Of a stretch of 64,000 nucleotides of DNA, positions 18,772 to 27,584 are shown in pieces. Location: positions 18,809 to 82,808 of the forward strand of contig CAZQXD010000012.1 in NCBI GenBank assembly GCA_964597315.1, in the 5' to 3' direction. Source of the stretch: CAZQXD01 sp964597315. GTDB taxonomy: Bacteria > Pseudomonadota > Gammaproteobacteria > Competibacterales > Competibacteraceae. Under the pieces are notes generated by a model. That model did not search any database. It saw only the letters and a list, made by a program, of their open reading frames with translations, and had not been told where the DNA came from. Every line of letters starts with the position of its first letter. Within the stretch, counting starts at the first letter, position 1. The translations under genes were made by a program, and so were the position numbers.

Positions 18772-20220
18772 ATGACCGGTTTTCGGCTGTTCCAACCCCG
18801 GTCAATCCTGGGCCTGGTACTGATCGGCTTCACCCTGGCCCAGATTCCGCCCTTGGCCGCCCTGTGGATTGCGGTGGCGCAAGTGGGACGGCTGGCGGAA
18901 CAGAGCCAGGTGGCGGTGGTGCAGGCGGTGGAGGCCACCCAGAGCGGCCGGTTGCTGATCAGCCAGATCACCGCCATGGAGCGTAGCGCCCGGCAATATC
19001 TAGTGGTGCGGGATAACGACCTGCTAGAGGTCTATCGGGAGTCCCATCAGGGGTTTTCGCGCAGCCTAGAGCGCCTACGGCCTCTGAGCCTGGAGGCGAA
19101 CCAAAAACTGACCCTGGAACGCCTGACCCAGTTGGAAGAAAGGCTGTATCAGGTTTTCGCCTACCCCCGGGAAAAACCCGAGGCTAGCGAGGTGCGGGTA
19201 GCGGAGTTCGTTCAGGCGTTGGGACTGGCTCGGGACTTTCTGTCCCAGAGCAATGCCTGGGTAGATCGGGAAGTACAGGGGCTGCACGCTCTGGCTGGCG
19301 ATACCACGGCCTTACTGGGGTGGCTGATGCTGGCGGTGCTGCCCGCAGTGCTGGTGCTGGCGGCCCTGTTCACCACTCTGATTGTGCGCCCCCTACGGCG
19401 CATGGCCAGAGCCATTCAGCGGCTGGGCAAGGAGGACTTCGCCCGGCCCATCGTGATTCGCGGTCCCCGGGATTTGGAACTGCTTGGGCAACGCCTGGAC
19501 TGGCTGCGGGGTCGGCTGGCGGAACTGGAGCAACAGAAAGTCCGGTTTCTACGCCAGGTTTCCCATGAACTCAAGACACCCCTGGCCGCCCTGCGGGAGG
19601 GCGGGGAATTGTTGGCCGACCAGGTGCTAGGTCCCCTGAACGACGAGCAGCAGGAAGTGGCGAGCATCATGCGGGAGAACGCCTTGCGTTTGCAGCGGCT
19701 GATCGAGGATTTGCTGAGTTTCAACCAGGCCCTGTCCCGTAACCTGGAATTTCGAGGCGAGTCTTTGAATGTAGACGAGCTGATCAATGATGTGGTGGAG
19801 GTGCAGCGGCTGGCCTGGAAGGGCCGACAGTTGCGCCTGAGGCTGGCGATAGAGCCGTTGCGCCTGATCGGGGACCGGGACAAACTGACAACCATCGTGG
19901 ACAATTTATTATCCAATGCCATCAAATTTTCCCCCCAAGGGGGAGAAGTGACCATCACTCTCGAAACAGTGAACGATCAGGTGCGGCTACGGGTGCGTGA
20001 TTCGGGTCCGGGGTTTCACCTGGAGGATCGTCATCGGGTTTTTGAGGCTTTTTACCAGGGAGGCGCGGTAGCCAACAGCTATGTGAAGGGTTCCGGCTTG
20101 GGGCTGGCCATCGCCAAGGAGTACGCCTTGGCCCACGGGGGCCGTCTTGAGATTGTGGACGAGAGTCGTTCTGGCGGCTGCGTTCAGTTGACCCTACCCC
20201 TGAAGCGGGAGTTGCCATGA
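18772..20220 (+). CDS. glrK: Sensor histidine kinase of the GlrK/QseE type
   Basis: The protein of about 482 residues has a transmembrane helix near residues 10-35, a periplasmic helical region, a second membrane helix near residues 180-205, a HAMP-like linker, the phospho-acceptor motif FLRQVSHELKTPLAALREG and the ATPase boxes DNLLSNAIKFS, RDSGPGF and GSGLGLAIAKE. The motif LADQVLGPL after the H-box closely resembles E. coli GlrK (QseE). An upstream ATG at 18739 lies inside ruvB. I prefer 18772, which gives the usual short N-terminus, though neither start has a clear ribosome binding site. The next two genes complete a glrK-qseG-glrR operon. Confidence 0.9.
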   Translation: MTGFRLFQPRSILGLVLIGFTLAQIPPLAALWIAVAQVGRLAEQSQVAVVQAVEATQSGRLLISQITAMERSARQYLVVRDNDLLEVYRESHQGFSRSLERLRPLSLEANQKLTLERLTQLEERLYQVFAYPREKPEASEVRVAEFVQALGLARDFLSQSNAWVDREVQGLHALAGDTTALLGWLMLAVLPAVLVLAALFTTLIVRPLRRMARAIQRLGKEDFARPIVIRGPRDLELLGQRLDWLRGRLAELEQQKVRFLRQVSHELKTPLAALREGGELLADQVLGPLNDEQQEVASIMRENALRLQRLIEDLLSFNQALSRNLEFRGESLNVDELINDVVEVQRLAWKGRQLRLRLAIEPLRLIGDRDKLTTIVDNLLSNAIKFSPQGGEVTITLETVNDQVRLRVRDSGPGFHLEDRHRVFEAFYQGGAVANSYVKGSGLGLAIAKEYALAHGGRLEIVDESRSGGCVQLTLPLKRELP

Positions 20221-20816
20221 GACAGTCGTTCCGCTATCTGATCCCGGTACTGTGCTGCCTGCTGCTGGTCTCCGCCTGCGCCTCCCAGCCCCGGCTTTGG
20301 GTGGAGAAAATCGTCCGGGAGGACCCTCCCGATGAAGTGCGGACCGTTACCGAGTTGTTCGCTTACGGCGACTGGCTGCGGGGAATGGACAGCAGTGTGC
20401 GGGTGCGCGAGTACCGGAAATTGGACCATACTCTCGGCGATGCTTGCCAGGAAAGACAGAACTGTCTCCAGCTAGCGCTGCTGGTGGGGGGGCTGGAGCC
20501 GGAACTGGCCGACTACGAACGCGCCCGGGAACTACTCCGTCGCGGCCTTGACAGCGACCCCGGGCCTTTATTGAGTGGTTATATCCGCGCTCGTCTGGCG
20601 GACTTGGAACAAAGCGAGGCGGCCCGCAATGGGATACGGGCCGAGCGCCGGGAGGTGGCGGCTCTGCGTCGTGAGGTGGAACGGCTTACCGGGATGGCCA
20701 AAACTCTGGAGGTGGAGAACGGCGCGTTGAAATCCAGGATCAAGGCCCTGGAAACTAAAATCGAGGCGCTGACCTCTATCGAGCAAAGCCTCAAAAACCG
20801 GGGGCAAAGCGAATGA
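20217..20816 (+). CDS. qseG: QseG-like outer-membrane lipoprotein of the GlrK-GlrR system
   Basis: The 199-residue protein has a lipoprotein signal with lipobox LLVSAC, then a globular part with two cysteines (GDACQERQNCLQLALLV) and a long C-terminal coiled coil (residues about 135-195). In enterobacteria QseG sits between glrK and glrR and activates the kinase from the outer membrane. Sequence similarity to E. coli QseG is not obvious by eye; the assignment rests on position, lipobox and size. Both ends overlap the neighbouring genes by 4 nt (ATGA), so translation is coupled through the operon. Confidence 0.8.
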   Translation: MRQSFRYLIPVLCCLLLVSACASQPRLWVEKIVREDPPDEVRTVTELFAYGDWLRGMDSSVRVREYRKLDHTLGDACQERQNCLQLALLVGGLEPELADYERARELLRRGLDSDPGPLLSGYIRARLADLEQSEAARNGIRAERREVAALRREVERLTGMAKTLEVENGALKSRIKALETKIEALTSIEQSLKNRGQSE

Positions 20817-22195
20817 ACCTCATCAAGCGCGATATTTTGTTGGTGGACGACGATCCCAGCTTGCTTAGGCTGCTGTCCCTGCGTTTGGAAAAAGCCCGCT
20901 ATTCGGTACAGGCCGTTCAGAGTGGCGAAGCGGCCTTGTCCTGCTTGGACGCAGTGCAACCGCGGCTGTTGATTACCGATATTCGCATGGGCGGCATGGA
21001 CGGAATGGAGCTGTTCCATGCCGTTCGGGTCCGGCGTCCTGAGTTGCCGGTAATCATCCTTACCGCCCACGGCACCATTCCCGACGCCGTGGAAGCCACC
21101 CGGGCCGGGGCCTTTGGGTTTCTGAGCAAGCCCTTCGACAGCAGGGAACTTTTGGAATTGGTGCTAAAGGCCCTGGAGCTATCTGGCCCCACCTCCGGCC
21201 AGTCGGACAGCGAGAACGAATGGCGGCGCCATATCATTACCCGTAGCCAGGCCATGGAGATGGTGCTGGGAGAAGCGTGGTTGGTAGCCCGCAGTGAAGC
21301 CGGAGTGTTTATCACCGGCGAGAGCGGAACCGGCAAAGAGTTGCTGGCCAGGGCGGTCCACCAGGCCAGCCCCCGGCGGGACAAGCCCTTTGTGGCGGTA
21401 AACTGTGGGGCGATTCCTTCAGAGCTTCTGGAATCGGAGTTATTTGGCCACACTAAGGGCGCATTTACCGGCGCTATCAGCAGCCATAGAGGTCTATTCC
21501 AGGCCGCCGATGGAGGCACCTTGCTGCTAGATGAGATAGGCGATATGCCCCTGTCCCTACAGGTCAAGTTGCTACGGGCCTTGCAAGAGGGGCATATCCG
21601 TCCGGTTGGTTCCACCGAGACTGTTGCAGTGGATGTACGCATCATCTCCGCCACTCACCAGGACCTGGAGTCTATGCTGGAGACCGGGGAGTTCCGGGAG
21701 GATCTCTATTATCGGCTCAACGTGGTCAGCCTGGCCTTGCCGCCCCTACGGGATCGGCGAGAAGATATTCCTTTGCTAGCAAACCATTTTCTGAAACACC
21801 TGACAGCCAAAAACCGGCGCATCGTCAATGCCTTCGCCCCGGAAGCCCTGGATCTGCTGGTCAGCGGCGAATGGCCGGGCAATGTACGCCAGCTCTATAA
21901 CGCCGTGGAATATTGCGTCGCCCTCTCCTCTACGCCGGTGATCCCCTCCAGCCTGGTCAAAAAAGCCCTACGCTATAAAACCGGGGAGATTCTATCCCTG
22001 GCCGAGGCTCGCAATCGCTTCGAACGGGATTACCTGGTGCAATTACTGCAATTGACCGGCGGCAACGTCTCCCAGGCGGCCCGGTTGGCTCAGCGCAACC
22101 GCACCGATTTTTATAAGTTGCTCAACCGCCACCAGCTCAATGCAGGGCTTTTTAAGGACAAGGGGCGACAGGCCAAGCTTCGGGACGAGCCATAA
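20813..22195 (+). CDS. glrR: Sigma-54-dependent response regulator of the GlrR/QseF type
   Basis: The 460-residue protein has a receiver domain (acidic LLVDDDPS and phospho-acceptor Asp in LLITDIRMGG), an AAA+ domain with Walker A (GESGTGKELLA), the sigma-54 contact loop GAFTGA, Walker B (TLLLDEIGDM), and a C-terminal Fis-type helix-turn-helix (LTGGNVSQAARLAQRNRTDF). It should activate sigma-54 promoters when phosphorylated by the adjacent kinase. In E. coli GlrR drives the small RNA gene glmY, controlling glucosamine-6-phosphate synthesis and envelope stress. The target here is unknown, but a good sigma-54 promoter exists in the window at 31023-31038. Confidence 0.93.
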   Translation: MNLIKRDILLVDDDPSLLRLLSLRLEKARYSVQAVQSGEAALSCLDAVQPRLLITDIRMGGMDGMELFHAVRVRRPELPVIILTAHGTIPDAVEATRAGAFGFLSKPFDSRELLELVLKALELSGPTSGQSDSENEWRRHIITRSQAMEMVLGEAWLVARSEAGVFITGESGTGKELLARAVHQASPRRDKPFVAVNCGAIPSELLESELFGHTKGAFTGAISSHRGLFQAADGGTLLLDEIGDMPLSLQVKLLRALQEGHIRPVGSTETVAVDVRIISATHQDLESMLETGEFREDLYYRLNVVSLALPPLRDRREDIPLLANHFLKHLTAKNRRIVNAFAPEALDLLVSGEWPGNVRQLYNAVEYCVALSSTPVIPSSLVKKALRYKTGEILSLAEARNRFERDYLVQLLQLTGGNVSQAARLAQRNRTDFYKLLNRHQLNAGLFKDKGRQAKLRDEP

Positions 22196-22198
22196 AAA

Positions 22199-22222
22199 AA
22201 CCCCGGCCGTTAAGCCGGGGTT
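22199..22222 (-). terminator. Rho-independent terminator between glrR and the EF-hand gene
   Basis: AACCCCGGC and GCCGGGGTT form a 9-bp stem with loop CGTTAA. On the plus strand the stem is preceded by an A-run (22194-22200), so a T-run follows it on the minus strand. It therefore fits best as the terminator of the minus-strand EF-hand gene and may also stop glrR transcripts. Confidence 0.85.
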
Positions 22223-22242
22223 GGCGGATCATCCTATGCCGG

Positions 22243-22596
22243 TTACGGGGTCTCTTTGACCACATCCCCTTCGGCGCCTTTGTTCTTGAAAGCGGAAGGG
22301 TCCGCATCGGCAGCCGGCATGTCACCGGGGCTGCCGGCGGGTTCGGTTTCCAAGGCCGAGCGCGACGGCATCTTGGACTTGAAACCGTCTAACTCGGTGC
22401 GCATGGCGCTGACAGCTTCGTCGTACTCCGCTTCATCCATCATGCCATCTTTATTGCGGTCGGCATCCTGGAAAGAATAATGGGCCGTCGGGGTCGTTAC
22501 CCCGGTGGTGGTGGCTTCCTTATGGGTTTCCGGGGTGGCGGCGATGGCCATGCCGCTGGCGAGCAGCGCGATGGGCAATAACGAATACGGGGACAT
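22243..22596 (-). CDS. Small secreted EF-hand protein
   Basis: The 117-residue protein has a signal peptide (MSPYSLLPIALLASGMAIAA) and one canonical EF-hand loop, DADRNKDGMMDE, with ligand residues at loop positions 1, 3, 5, 7 and 12. It should bind calcium in the periplasm or outside the cell. The C-terminal half is hydrophilic and low in complexity. I chose the ATG at 22596 because AAGGAGG precedes it at ideal distance; the longer frame up to 22689 lacks such a signal. It is oriented against its neighbours on both sides and lies between glrR and ybgC, where relatives have no gene. The function is unknown. Confidence 0.8.
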   Translation of the reverse strand: MSPYSLLPIALLASGMAIAATPETHKEATTTGVTTPTAHYSFQDADRNKDGMMDEAEYDEAVSAMRTELDGFKSKMPSRSALETEPAGSPGDMPAADADPSAFKNKGAEGDVVKETP

Positions 22597-22842
22597 ATAA
22601 CCTCCTTCGAGAGTGGCTTCTAAGGCGGCGGCAACCGCGAAACTACGACGCCGCGACACTGGGGTTGTTTGGTGCAACCGCCGTGCCATTCTTTAGTATC
22701 GCAACAGAAACAGTCGTTTGCCTGGCTCTCAAGGACAATCGGCGCCTGGCGCCATGTAGAAACGTCCGGTATTCCAGACTGGATATGTAAATTTTTCAAT
22801 CTAATAGCTTTGATCGAATTTTCTGGTATCGTGAGCCGCCGG

Positions 22843-23292
22843 ATGGCGGGTGAGGGTGAGGGCGAGGGCGAGGGCGAAGTGGGCGATTTCGAGTGGCCAG
22901 TGCGAGTCTATTACGAAGACACCGATAGCGGTGGCGTCGTTTACTATGCCAATTACCTCAAGTTCATGGAGCGCGCCCGCACCGAATGGCTGCGGGCCTT
23001 GGGTTTTGAGCAGGACCGTCTGGTGGCGGAGCAGGGTGTATTGTTCGTGGTGCGTTCGGCCAACCTGGAATATTATCTGCCGGCCCGTTTCAATGACCTG
23101 TTGCGGGTGGTCTGTCGGGTAGCGGAACAGCGTAGGGCAAGCCTCGTGTTTCGGCAGGACGTGTTCCGCGATGCCCAATCCAGAGATTTACTATGCGCCG
23201 GGCGGATCAAGGTAGTCTGCGTTGATGCCCGGACTTTTAAGCCGAGGCCCTTTCCTCGGTCGGTTTTGTCGGAGATTGTTGGTGACGGTTGA
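22843..23292 (+). CDS. ybgC: Tol-Pal-associated acyl-CoA thioesterase YbgC
   Basis: The hot-dog-fold thioesterase motif YYEDTDSGGVVYYANYLKF contains the catalytic aspartate, and ERARTEWLRALGF follows as in YbgC. The enzyme hydrolyses acyl-CoA or acyl-ACP and is the usual first gene of the tol-pal operon. I chose the ATG at 22843, giving 149 residues. A GTG at 22831 is an alternative, and no clear ribosome binding site distinguishes them. The N-terminus is unusual: five consecutive Gly-Glu pairs encoded by a GAGGGY hexanucleotide repeat. The 3' end overlaps tolQ by 11 nt. Confidence 0.92.
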   Translation: MAGEGEGEGEGEVGDFEWPVRVYYEDTDSGGVVYYANYLKFMERARTEWLRALGFEQDRLVAEQGVLFVVRSANLEYYLPARFNDLLRVVCRVAEQRRASLVFRQDVFRDAQSRDLLCAGRIKVVCVDARTFKPRPFPRSVLSEIVGDG

Positions 23293-23992
23293 TTTATCCT
23301 TCACACGCCTGATCCTGGACGCGAGTCCGGTAGTCCAGTTCATCATGTTGGTGCTGGTGCTGATTTCACTGGCCTCCTGGGTGGTGATCATCAGAAAACG
23401 CATGAGTCTGTCCCAGGCCAAGGCCGTCACGGACGACTTTGAGGACGATTTCTGGTCGGGCGTCGATCTGGCGTCTTTGTATTCCCGGATCAGCCGCCGC
23501 CGGGAAGAAACCTCGGGTATCGAGGCGATCTTCCTGGCCGGATTTCAAGAGTTCCTGCGGCTACGGGCCCAGCCCTCGGTGGAACCCGAATCGGTAGTGG
23601 GCGGTTCTCAACGAGCCATGCGCGCTGCCCTGACCCGGGAAATCGACGACCTGGAGTTGAATCTACCGCTATTGGCCACCGCCGGCTCCGCCAGCCCCTA
23701 TATCGGCCTACTGGGCACGGTCTGGGGCATCATGAACTCATTCCGCGCCCTGGGCGCCGTGCAGCAGGCAACCCTAGCCCATGTGGCTCCAGGCATCGCC
23801 GAGGCGCTGATCGCCACCGCCATGGGTCTGTTCGCCGCCATCCCTGCAGTGATTGCCTATAACCGCTACGCCAACGAAGTGGATCGCTTGATTAACCGCT
23901 ATGAGACCTTCATGGAGGAATTCTCCAATATTCTGCAACGTCAGGCCCACAGCATGCACCATGCCCGGCAAGCGGGTGAATCCCGAAACTAA
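23282..23992 (+). CDS. tolQ: Tol-Pal proton channel subunit TolQ
   Basis: TolQ with TolR forms the proton-driven motor energising TolA during cell division. The 236-residue protein has three membrane segments and the ExbB/TolQ signature (ATAGSASPYIGLLGTVWGIM, then ALIATAMGLFAAIPAVIAYN). I chose the GTG at 23282, inside the end of ybgC, because GGAGA precedes it and it gives the normal length. The longer frame from 23222 reads through ybgC. Confidence 0.95.
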   Translation: MTVDLSFTRLILDASPVVQFIMLVLVLISLASWVVIIRKRMSLSQAKAVTDDFEDDFWSGVDLASLYSRISRRREETSGIEAIFLAGFQEFLRLRAQPSVEPESVVGGSQRAMRAALTREIDDLELNLPLLATAGSASPYIGLLGTVWGIMNSFRALGAVQQATLAHVAPGIAEALIATAMGLFAAIPAVIAYNRYANEVDRLINRYETFMEEFSNILQRQAHSMHHARQAGESRN

Positions 23993-24010
23993 GGTCAACG
24001 GAGACGCGAT

Positions 24011-24436
24011 ATGCCAAGGCGGAACTTTCGCAGGCGGGCCATGGCGGAGATCAACATCGTCCCCTATATCGACGTGATGCTGGTGTTGCTGGTGATCTTC
24101 ATGATTACCGCGCCCCTGTTGAATCAAGGCGTGGAAGTGGACCTTCCCCAGGCCCAGGCCGAAGCCCTGGCCACTGGTGAGCGCCAGCCCCTAGTACTCA
24201 GCGTCAACCGGGAGGGTCAGTATTTTCTCAACCTGGCGGAGCGCCCGGACCTGCCCATGGACCCGGATACCCTGTTAGCCCGCTGCATCGCCGTGTTGCG
24301 CCGGGACCCCGGGCTGCCGGTGCTGGTTAGGGCCGACAAAGGCGTGGACTACGGCACCGTGGTGGCGGCCATGGTACTGTTGCAACGGGCTGGGGCCGCT
24401 AAGGTGGGCCTGTCCACGGAATTGCCGGAGTCCTGA
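24011..24436 (+). CDS. tolR: Tol-Pal motor subunit TolR
   Basis: The 141-residue protein has a short basic N-terminus, one membrane helix containing the proton-relay aspartate (PYIDVMLVLLVIFMITAP) and a periplasmic ExbD/TolR domain that binds the envelope. GGAG lies upstream of the ATG, and the gene follows tolQ after 18 nt. Confidence 0.95.
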   Translation: MPRRNFRRRAMAEINIVPYIDVMLVLLVIFMITAPLLNQGVEVDLPQAQAEALATGERQPLVLSVNREGQYFLNLAERPDLPMDPDTLLARCIAVLRRDPGLPVLVRADKGVDYGTVVAAMVLLQRAGAAKVGLSTELPES

Positions 24437-24439
24437 GCC

Positions 24440-25624
24440 ATGAACTCGCGGTGGCGTCGTTGGTGGCAGAATTCGGTTTCGATCACCGGCGCGGTGCTGG
24501 TGCATCTGGCGGTAGCCGCAGTGTTGTTGTTCAGTTTTCAGACCACCTTACAACCTACGGCGCCAACGGAGGATGTGGATGTGGTGCGGGCCACGGTGGT
24601 GGATCAGGTCCAGGTTGAAGCCGAAATGGAAAAGCTGCGACAGGCGGAGGAACAGCGTCGGCAGCGAGAACAGGACCGCCAAACCGAACTTGAGCGGGCC
24701 GCCCGGGAGGCCGAGGAACAACGTCTACGAGAGGAACAACGTCTGGAGGAACTGCGCCAGGCCCAGCTCGAAGAGGAACGGCTTCAGGCTCAGCGCCAGG
24801 CCGAAGCCGAGGCAGAACGTCAGCAACTAGAAGAACTGCGACGTGAGCGGGAGACCGCAGAGCGGCGTCGCCAGGAGGAGCAACAACGGCTGGCCGAACT
24901 GGAGCGGCAGCGCCAAGAAGCGGCGCTTCGGGTTGAACAGGCCAAACGCCAGGCCCAGGAAGAAGAACAGCGGCGCCAGGCCGCCGAGCAGGCCCGCAAG
25001 GCCGAGGAAGAACGCCAGCGTCAGGCCGAGGCAGAACGCCAGCGCCAGGCTGAGGAAGAACGCCAGCGTCAGGCCGAGGCAGAACGCCAGCGTCAGGCCG
25101 AGGCAGAACGCAAGCGTCAGGCCGAGGAAGAACGCAAGCGTCAGGCCGAGGAAGAACGCAAACGTCAGGCCGAGGCAGAACGCAAGCGTCAGGCCGAGGA
25201 AGAACGCAAACGTCAGGCCGAAGCAGAACGCAAACGCCAGGAGGAGGCGGAGCGCCAGCGCCAGGCCGAAGAAGAGCGCCAGCGCCAGGAGGAGGCGGCC
25301 TTGGCGGCGATGCAGCGCCGTCTCACCCAAGAGGCGGAACTCCGTCGGGAGGTGGGTCGTCACGCCGATCGTCTGCAACGCTACGTGCAAGGGTTCTGGC
25401 GACTCCCCCACAGCCAGTGGGAAGGACTATCCTGTATTCTGAGTATCAGCTTGCAGGCGAACGGGACGGTGGACCGAGTGGCGGTGGTAGAAAGCAGCGG
25501 CGACCCTGGATTTGATCGCGCCGCCGTGCTGGCGGTGCAAAAGGCGTCACCCCTGCCCATGCCCTCCGTGCCGGAGGTGATCGAGCGATTTCGCTCGTTC
25601 AGGTTCAAATTTACGCCGCGCTAG
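24440..25624 (+). CDS. tolA: TolA, periplasm-spanning Tol-Pal protein
   Basis: The 394-residue protein has an N-terminal membrane helix with the Ser-His motif region (SITGAVLVHLAVAAVLL), a very long charged coiled coil (residues about 60-290) and a C-terminal globular domain III (CILSISLQANGTVDRVAVVESSG) that contacts TolB and Pal. The coiled coil ends in tandem octapeptides of the type RQAEEERK, listed separately. It starts 3 nt after tolR. Confidence 0.95.
   Translation: MNSRWRRWWQNSVSITGAVLVHLAVAAVLLFSFQTTLQPTAPTEDVDVVRATVVDQVQVEAEMEKLRQAEEQRRQREQDRQTELERAAREAEEQRLREEQRLEELRQAQLEEERLQAQRQAEAEAERQQLEELRRERETAERRRQEEQQRLAELERQRQEAALRVEQAKRQAQEEEQRRQAAEQARKAEEERQRQAEAERQRQAEEERQRQAEAERQRQAEAERKRQAEEERKRQAEEERKRQAEAERKRQAEEERKRQAEAERKRQEEAERQRQAEEERQRQEEAALAAMQRRLTQEAELRREVGRHADRLQRYVQGFWRLPHSQWEGLSCILSISLQANGTVDRVAVVESSGDPGFDRAAVLAVQKASPLPMPSVPEVIERFRSFRFKFTPR
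25010..25300 (+). repeat. About twelve 24-bp tandem repeats in tolA
   Basis: Octapeptide units RQAE-A/E-ER-Q/K follow one another without interruption. DNA copies differ by a few bases only, so the array is likely to vary in copy number between strains and would change the span of TolA. Confidence 0.85.
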
Positions 25625-25638
25625 GCGGGAGACCGGTT

Positions 25639-26994
25639 TTGAAGCCATTTTTTCGACTGTTGATGACGTTGTTGCTGGGACTGATCGTGGGCCTCGGGTC
25701 CGGGGCCGCCCAGGAACTGACTATTGAAATTACCCAAGGCGTGGAGGGCGCCGCCCCCATCGCCGTGGTGCCCCTCGGTTGGCAAGGCGCGGGGGTGCCG
25801 CCCGAGGACGTGGCTGATATTGTCTCGGCGAATTTGGCTCGCAGTGGACGCTTCGAGCCGTTGTCACCCCGCCGCTACCTGGACCGGTCTAGCGAGTTGT
25901 CCCAGGTGAACTTCGCCAACTGGCGGTCCCTGGGGGTGGATTATCTGGTCGTGGGCCAGCTCCGCCCCGACCCCGGGGGCTATGTGATACAGGTACAACT
26001 GGCTGATGTCTTTCAGGGCGGCGAGTTGCTCAGTTATACCTTTTCCGTCGGTCCCGGTCAGTTGCGCCGGGGCGCCCATCATGTAAGCGATCTCATCTAC
26101 CAGCGAATCCTCGGCGAGGCGGGGGCCTTTGAGACCCGCATCGCCTACGTCAGCGCCTTGGCCGAGCCGGCTCCAACGGTTCCAACGGCGCCAACAGCTC
26201 CAGCGGGCGGCATGCCCACTCCGCCCAATACCATGTATACCCTGGTGGTGGCCGATTCCGACGGCTACAACCCACAGGTGGTGCTGCGCTCGCCCTTACC
26301 GGTCATGTCCCCGGCCTGGTCCCCTGATGGCAATCGCCTGGCCTATGTTTCTTTTGAAGGACGGCGCTCCCAGATCGTGGTTCAGGATCTGTACAGCGGC
26401 GCCCGGCGCACGATCAGCGAATTTCCGGGCATCAACGGTGCGCCAGCCTGGTCCCCGGACGGGCGGCGGCTGGCGGTGACCCTATCCCGGGATGGCAACC
26501 CGGAGGTCTATATTCTCGACCTGAATGGCGGGGCGCCTCGGCGTCTGACCAATAACACCGCCATCGACACCGAACCGGCCTGGTCCCCGGACGGGCAGTG
26601 GATCGTGTTCACCTCTGATCGGGGCGGCAGCCCCCAGCTTTACCGGGTCCGGGCCGAGGGCGGCAGCGCCGAGCGCCTGACTTTCGAGGGTACTTACAAT
26701 GCAGGGGCCAGTTTTGCTCCCGACGGTATCACCTTGGCTCTGGTCCATCGCCGCCAGGGGCGGTTTCATGTGGCCACCCTGGAGATGAACAGTCGCAAAT
26801 TGTTGGTGCTGTCCAAAGGCGGCCTGGACGAATCGCCTAGCTTTGCTCCTAATGGCCGAATGATCATATACGCGACCGCCCAAGGGGCGCGGGGCATCCT
26901 TGCCACTGTTTCGGCCGACGGTCGCGTGGAACAGACGCTGCTGTCCCGGGAGGGGGATGTGCGCGATCCCGCTTGGGCGCCACTGACCCGCTGA
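25639..26994 (+). CDS. tolB: TolB periplasmic beta-propeller protein
   Basis: The 451-residue protein has a signal peptide (about residues 1-25), the N-terminal TolB domain (IAVVPLGWQGAGVPPEDVADI, then FANWRSLGVDYLVVGQL) and a six-bladed propeller with repeated PAWSPDG motifs. TolB shuttles between Pal and TolA. The start codon is TTG at 25639, supported by GGGAGA at good distance; an ATG at 25663 is the alternative. An insertion of Pro/Thr/Ala-rich sequence around residues 178-195 separates the two domains. Confidence 0.96.
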   Translation: MKPFFRLLMTLLLGLIVGLGSGAAQELTIEITQGVEGAAPIAVVPLGWQGAGVPPEDVADIVSANLARSGRFEPLSPRRYLDRSSELSQVNFANWRSLGVDYLVVGQLRPDPGGYVIQVQLADVFQGGELLSYTFSVGPGQLRRGAHHVSDLIYQRILGEAGAFETRIAYVSALAEPAPTVPTAPTAPAGGMPTPPNTMYTLVVADSDGYNPQVVLRSPLPVMSPAWSPDGNRLAYVSFEGRRSQIVVQDLYSGARRTISEFPGINGAPAWSPDGRRLAVTLSRDGNPEVYILDLNGGAPRRLTNNTAIDTEPAWSPDGQWIVFTSDRGGSPQLYRVRAEGGSAERLTFEGTYNAGASFAPDGITLALVHRRQGRFHVATLEMNSRKLLVLSKGGLDESPSFAPNGRMIIYATAQGARGILATVSADGRVEQTLLSREGDVRDPAWAPLTR

Positions 26995-27036
26995 TCGGCG
27001 GCATCCATTCAACTATAAGCCTGCAAGGTCAAGTCT

Positions 27037-27573
27037 ATGAACAATCGCATTCAAGGGATGCTGGTGGTGCTGACGGTGGCGGTGCTAGCCGGCTGTGCTG
27101 CCAGTGGTGGATTGGGCGGCGGCCAAGGGGGCGCTGCGCCCGTGAGTGGTGGCCAGGGCGCTCAGGGGGTCGGCGGCGTCACCGCTTATGGCGCCGACGG
27201 CAACGGCCAGACCCAGGGCCGTATCATCGGGGGGCCAAGCGCCCAACTCCAGGAGCGGGTGATTTTTTTCGATTTCGATAGCGCCGCTATCCGTGAGGAC
27301 TCCCAAGCCATTCTCAATGCCCACGCCCAGTATCTGCGCGCCAATCCCGGCAGCGCGGTCATCCTGGAGGGCCATGCCGATGAGCGGGGTACCCGAGAAT
27401 ACAATATCGCTCTGGGAGAGAACCGCGCCGAGTCCGTGCGCCGGGTTATGCTTGCCCAAGGTGTCCAACCCGAGCAGGTGCGCGGCGTCAGCTATGGTGA
27501 GGAACGTCCCGCCGTGGCGGGCAGCGATGAGTCCAGCTACGCGCTGAACCGGCGCGTAGAAATCGTCTATTAA
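27037..27573 (+). CDS. pal: Peptidoglycan-associated lipoprotein Pal
   Basis: The 178-residue lipoprotein has lipobox VLAGC, a Gly-rich linker and an OmpA-type peptidoglycan-binding domain (VIFFDFDSAAIREDSQAIL, EGHADERGTREYNIALGENR). It anchors the outer membrane to peptidoglycan and is the outer partner of the Tol motor. The last base of its stop codon is the first base of an ATG in the cpoB frame. Confidence 0.97.
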   Translation: MNNRIQGMLVVLTVAVLAGCAASGGLGGGQGGAAPVSGGQGAQGVGGVTAYGADGNGQTQGRIIGGPSAQLQERVIFFDFDSAAIREDSQAILNAHAQYLRANPGSAVILEGHADERGTREYNIALGENRAESVRRVMLAQGVQPEQVRGVSYGEERPAVAGSDESSYALNRRVEIVY

Positions 27574-27584
27574 TGGAGGGCGTC

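Noticed and set aside
24998..25300. CRISPR-like array
   Set aside because: The regular 24-bp repeats have no spacers and encode the TolA octapeptides. No CRISPR array was found anywhere in the window.
24827..25411. Long minus-strand frame of Leu/Ala/Phe-rich repeats opposite tolA
   Set aside because: It is the mirror of the TolA coiled-coil repeat; no gene signals are present.
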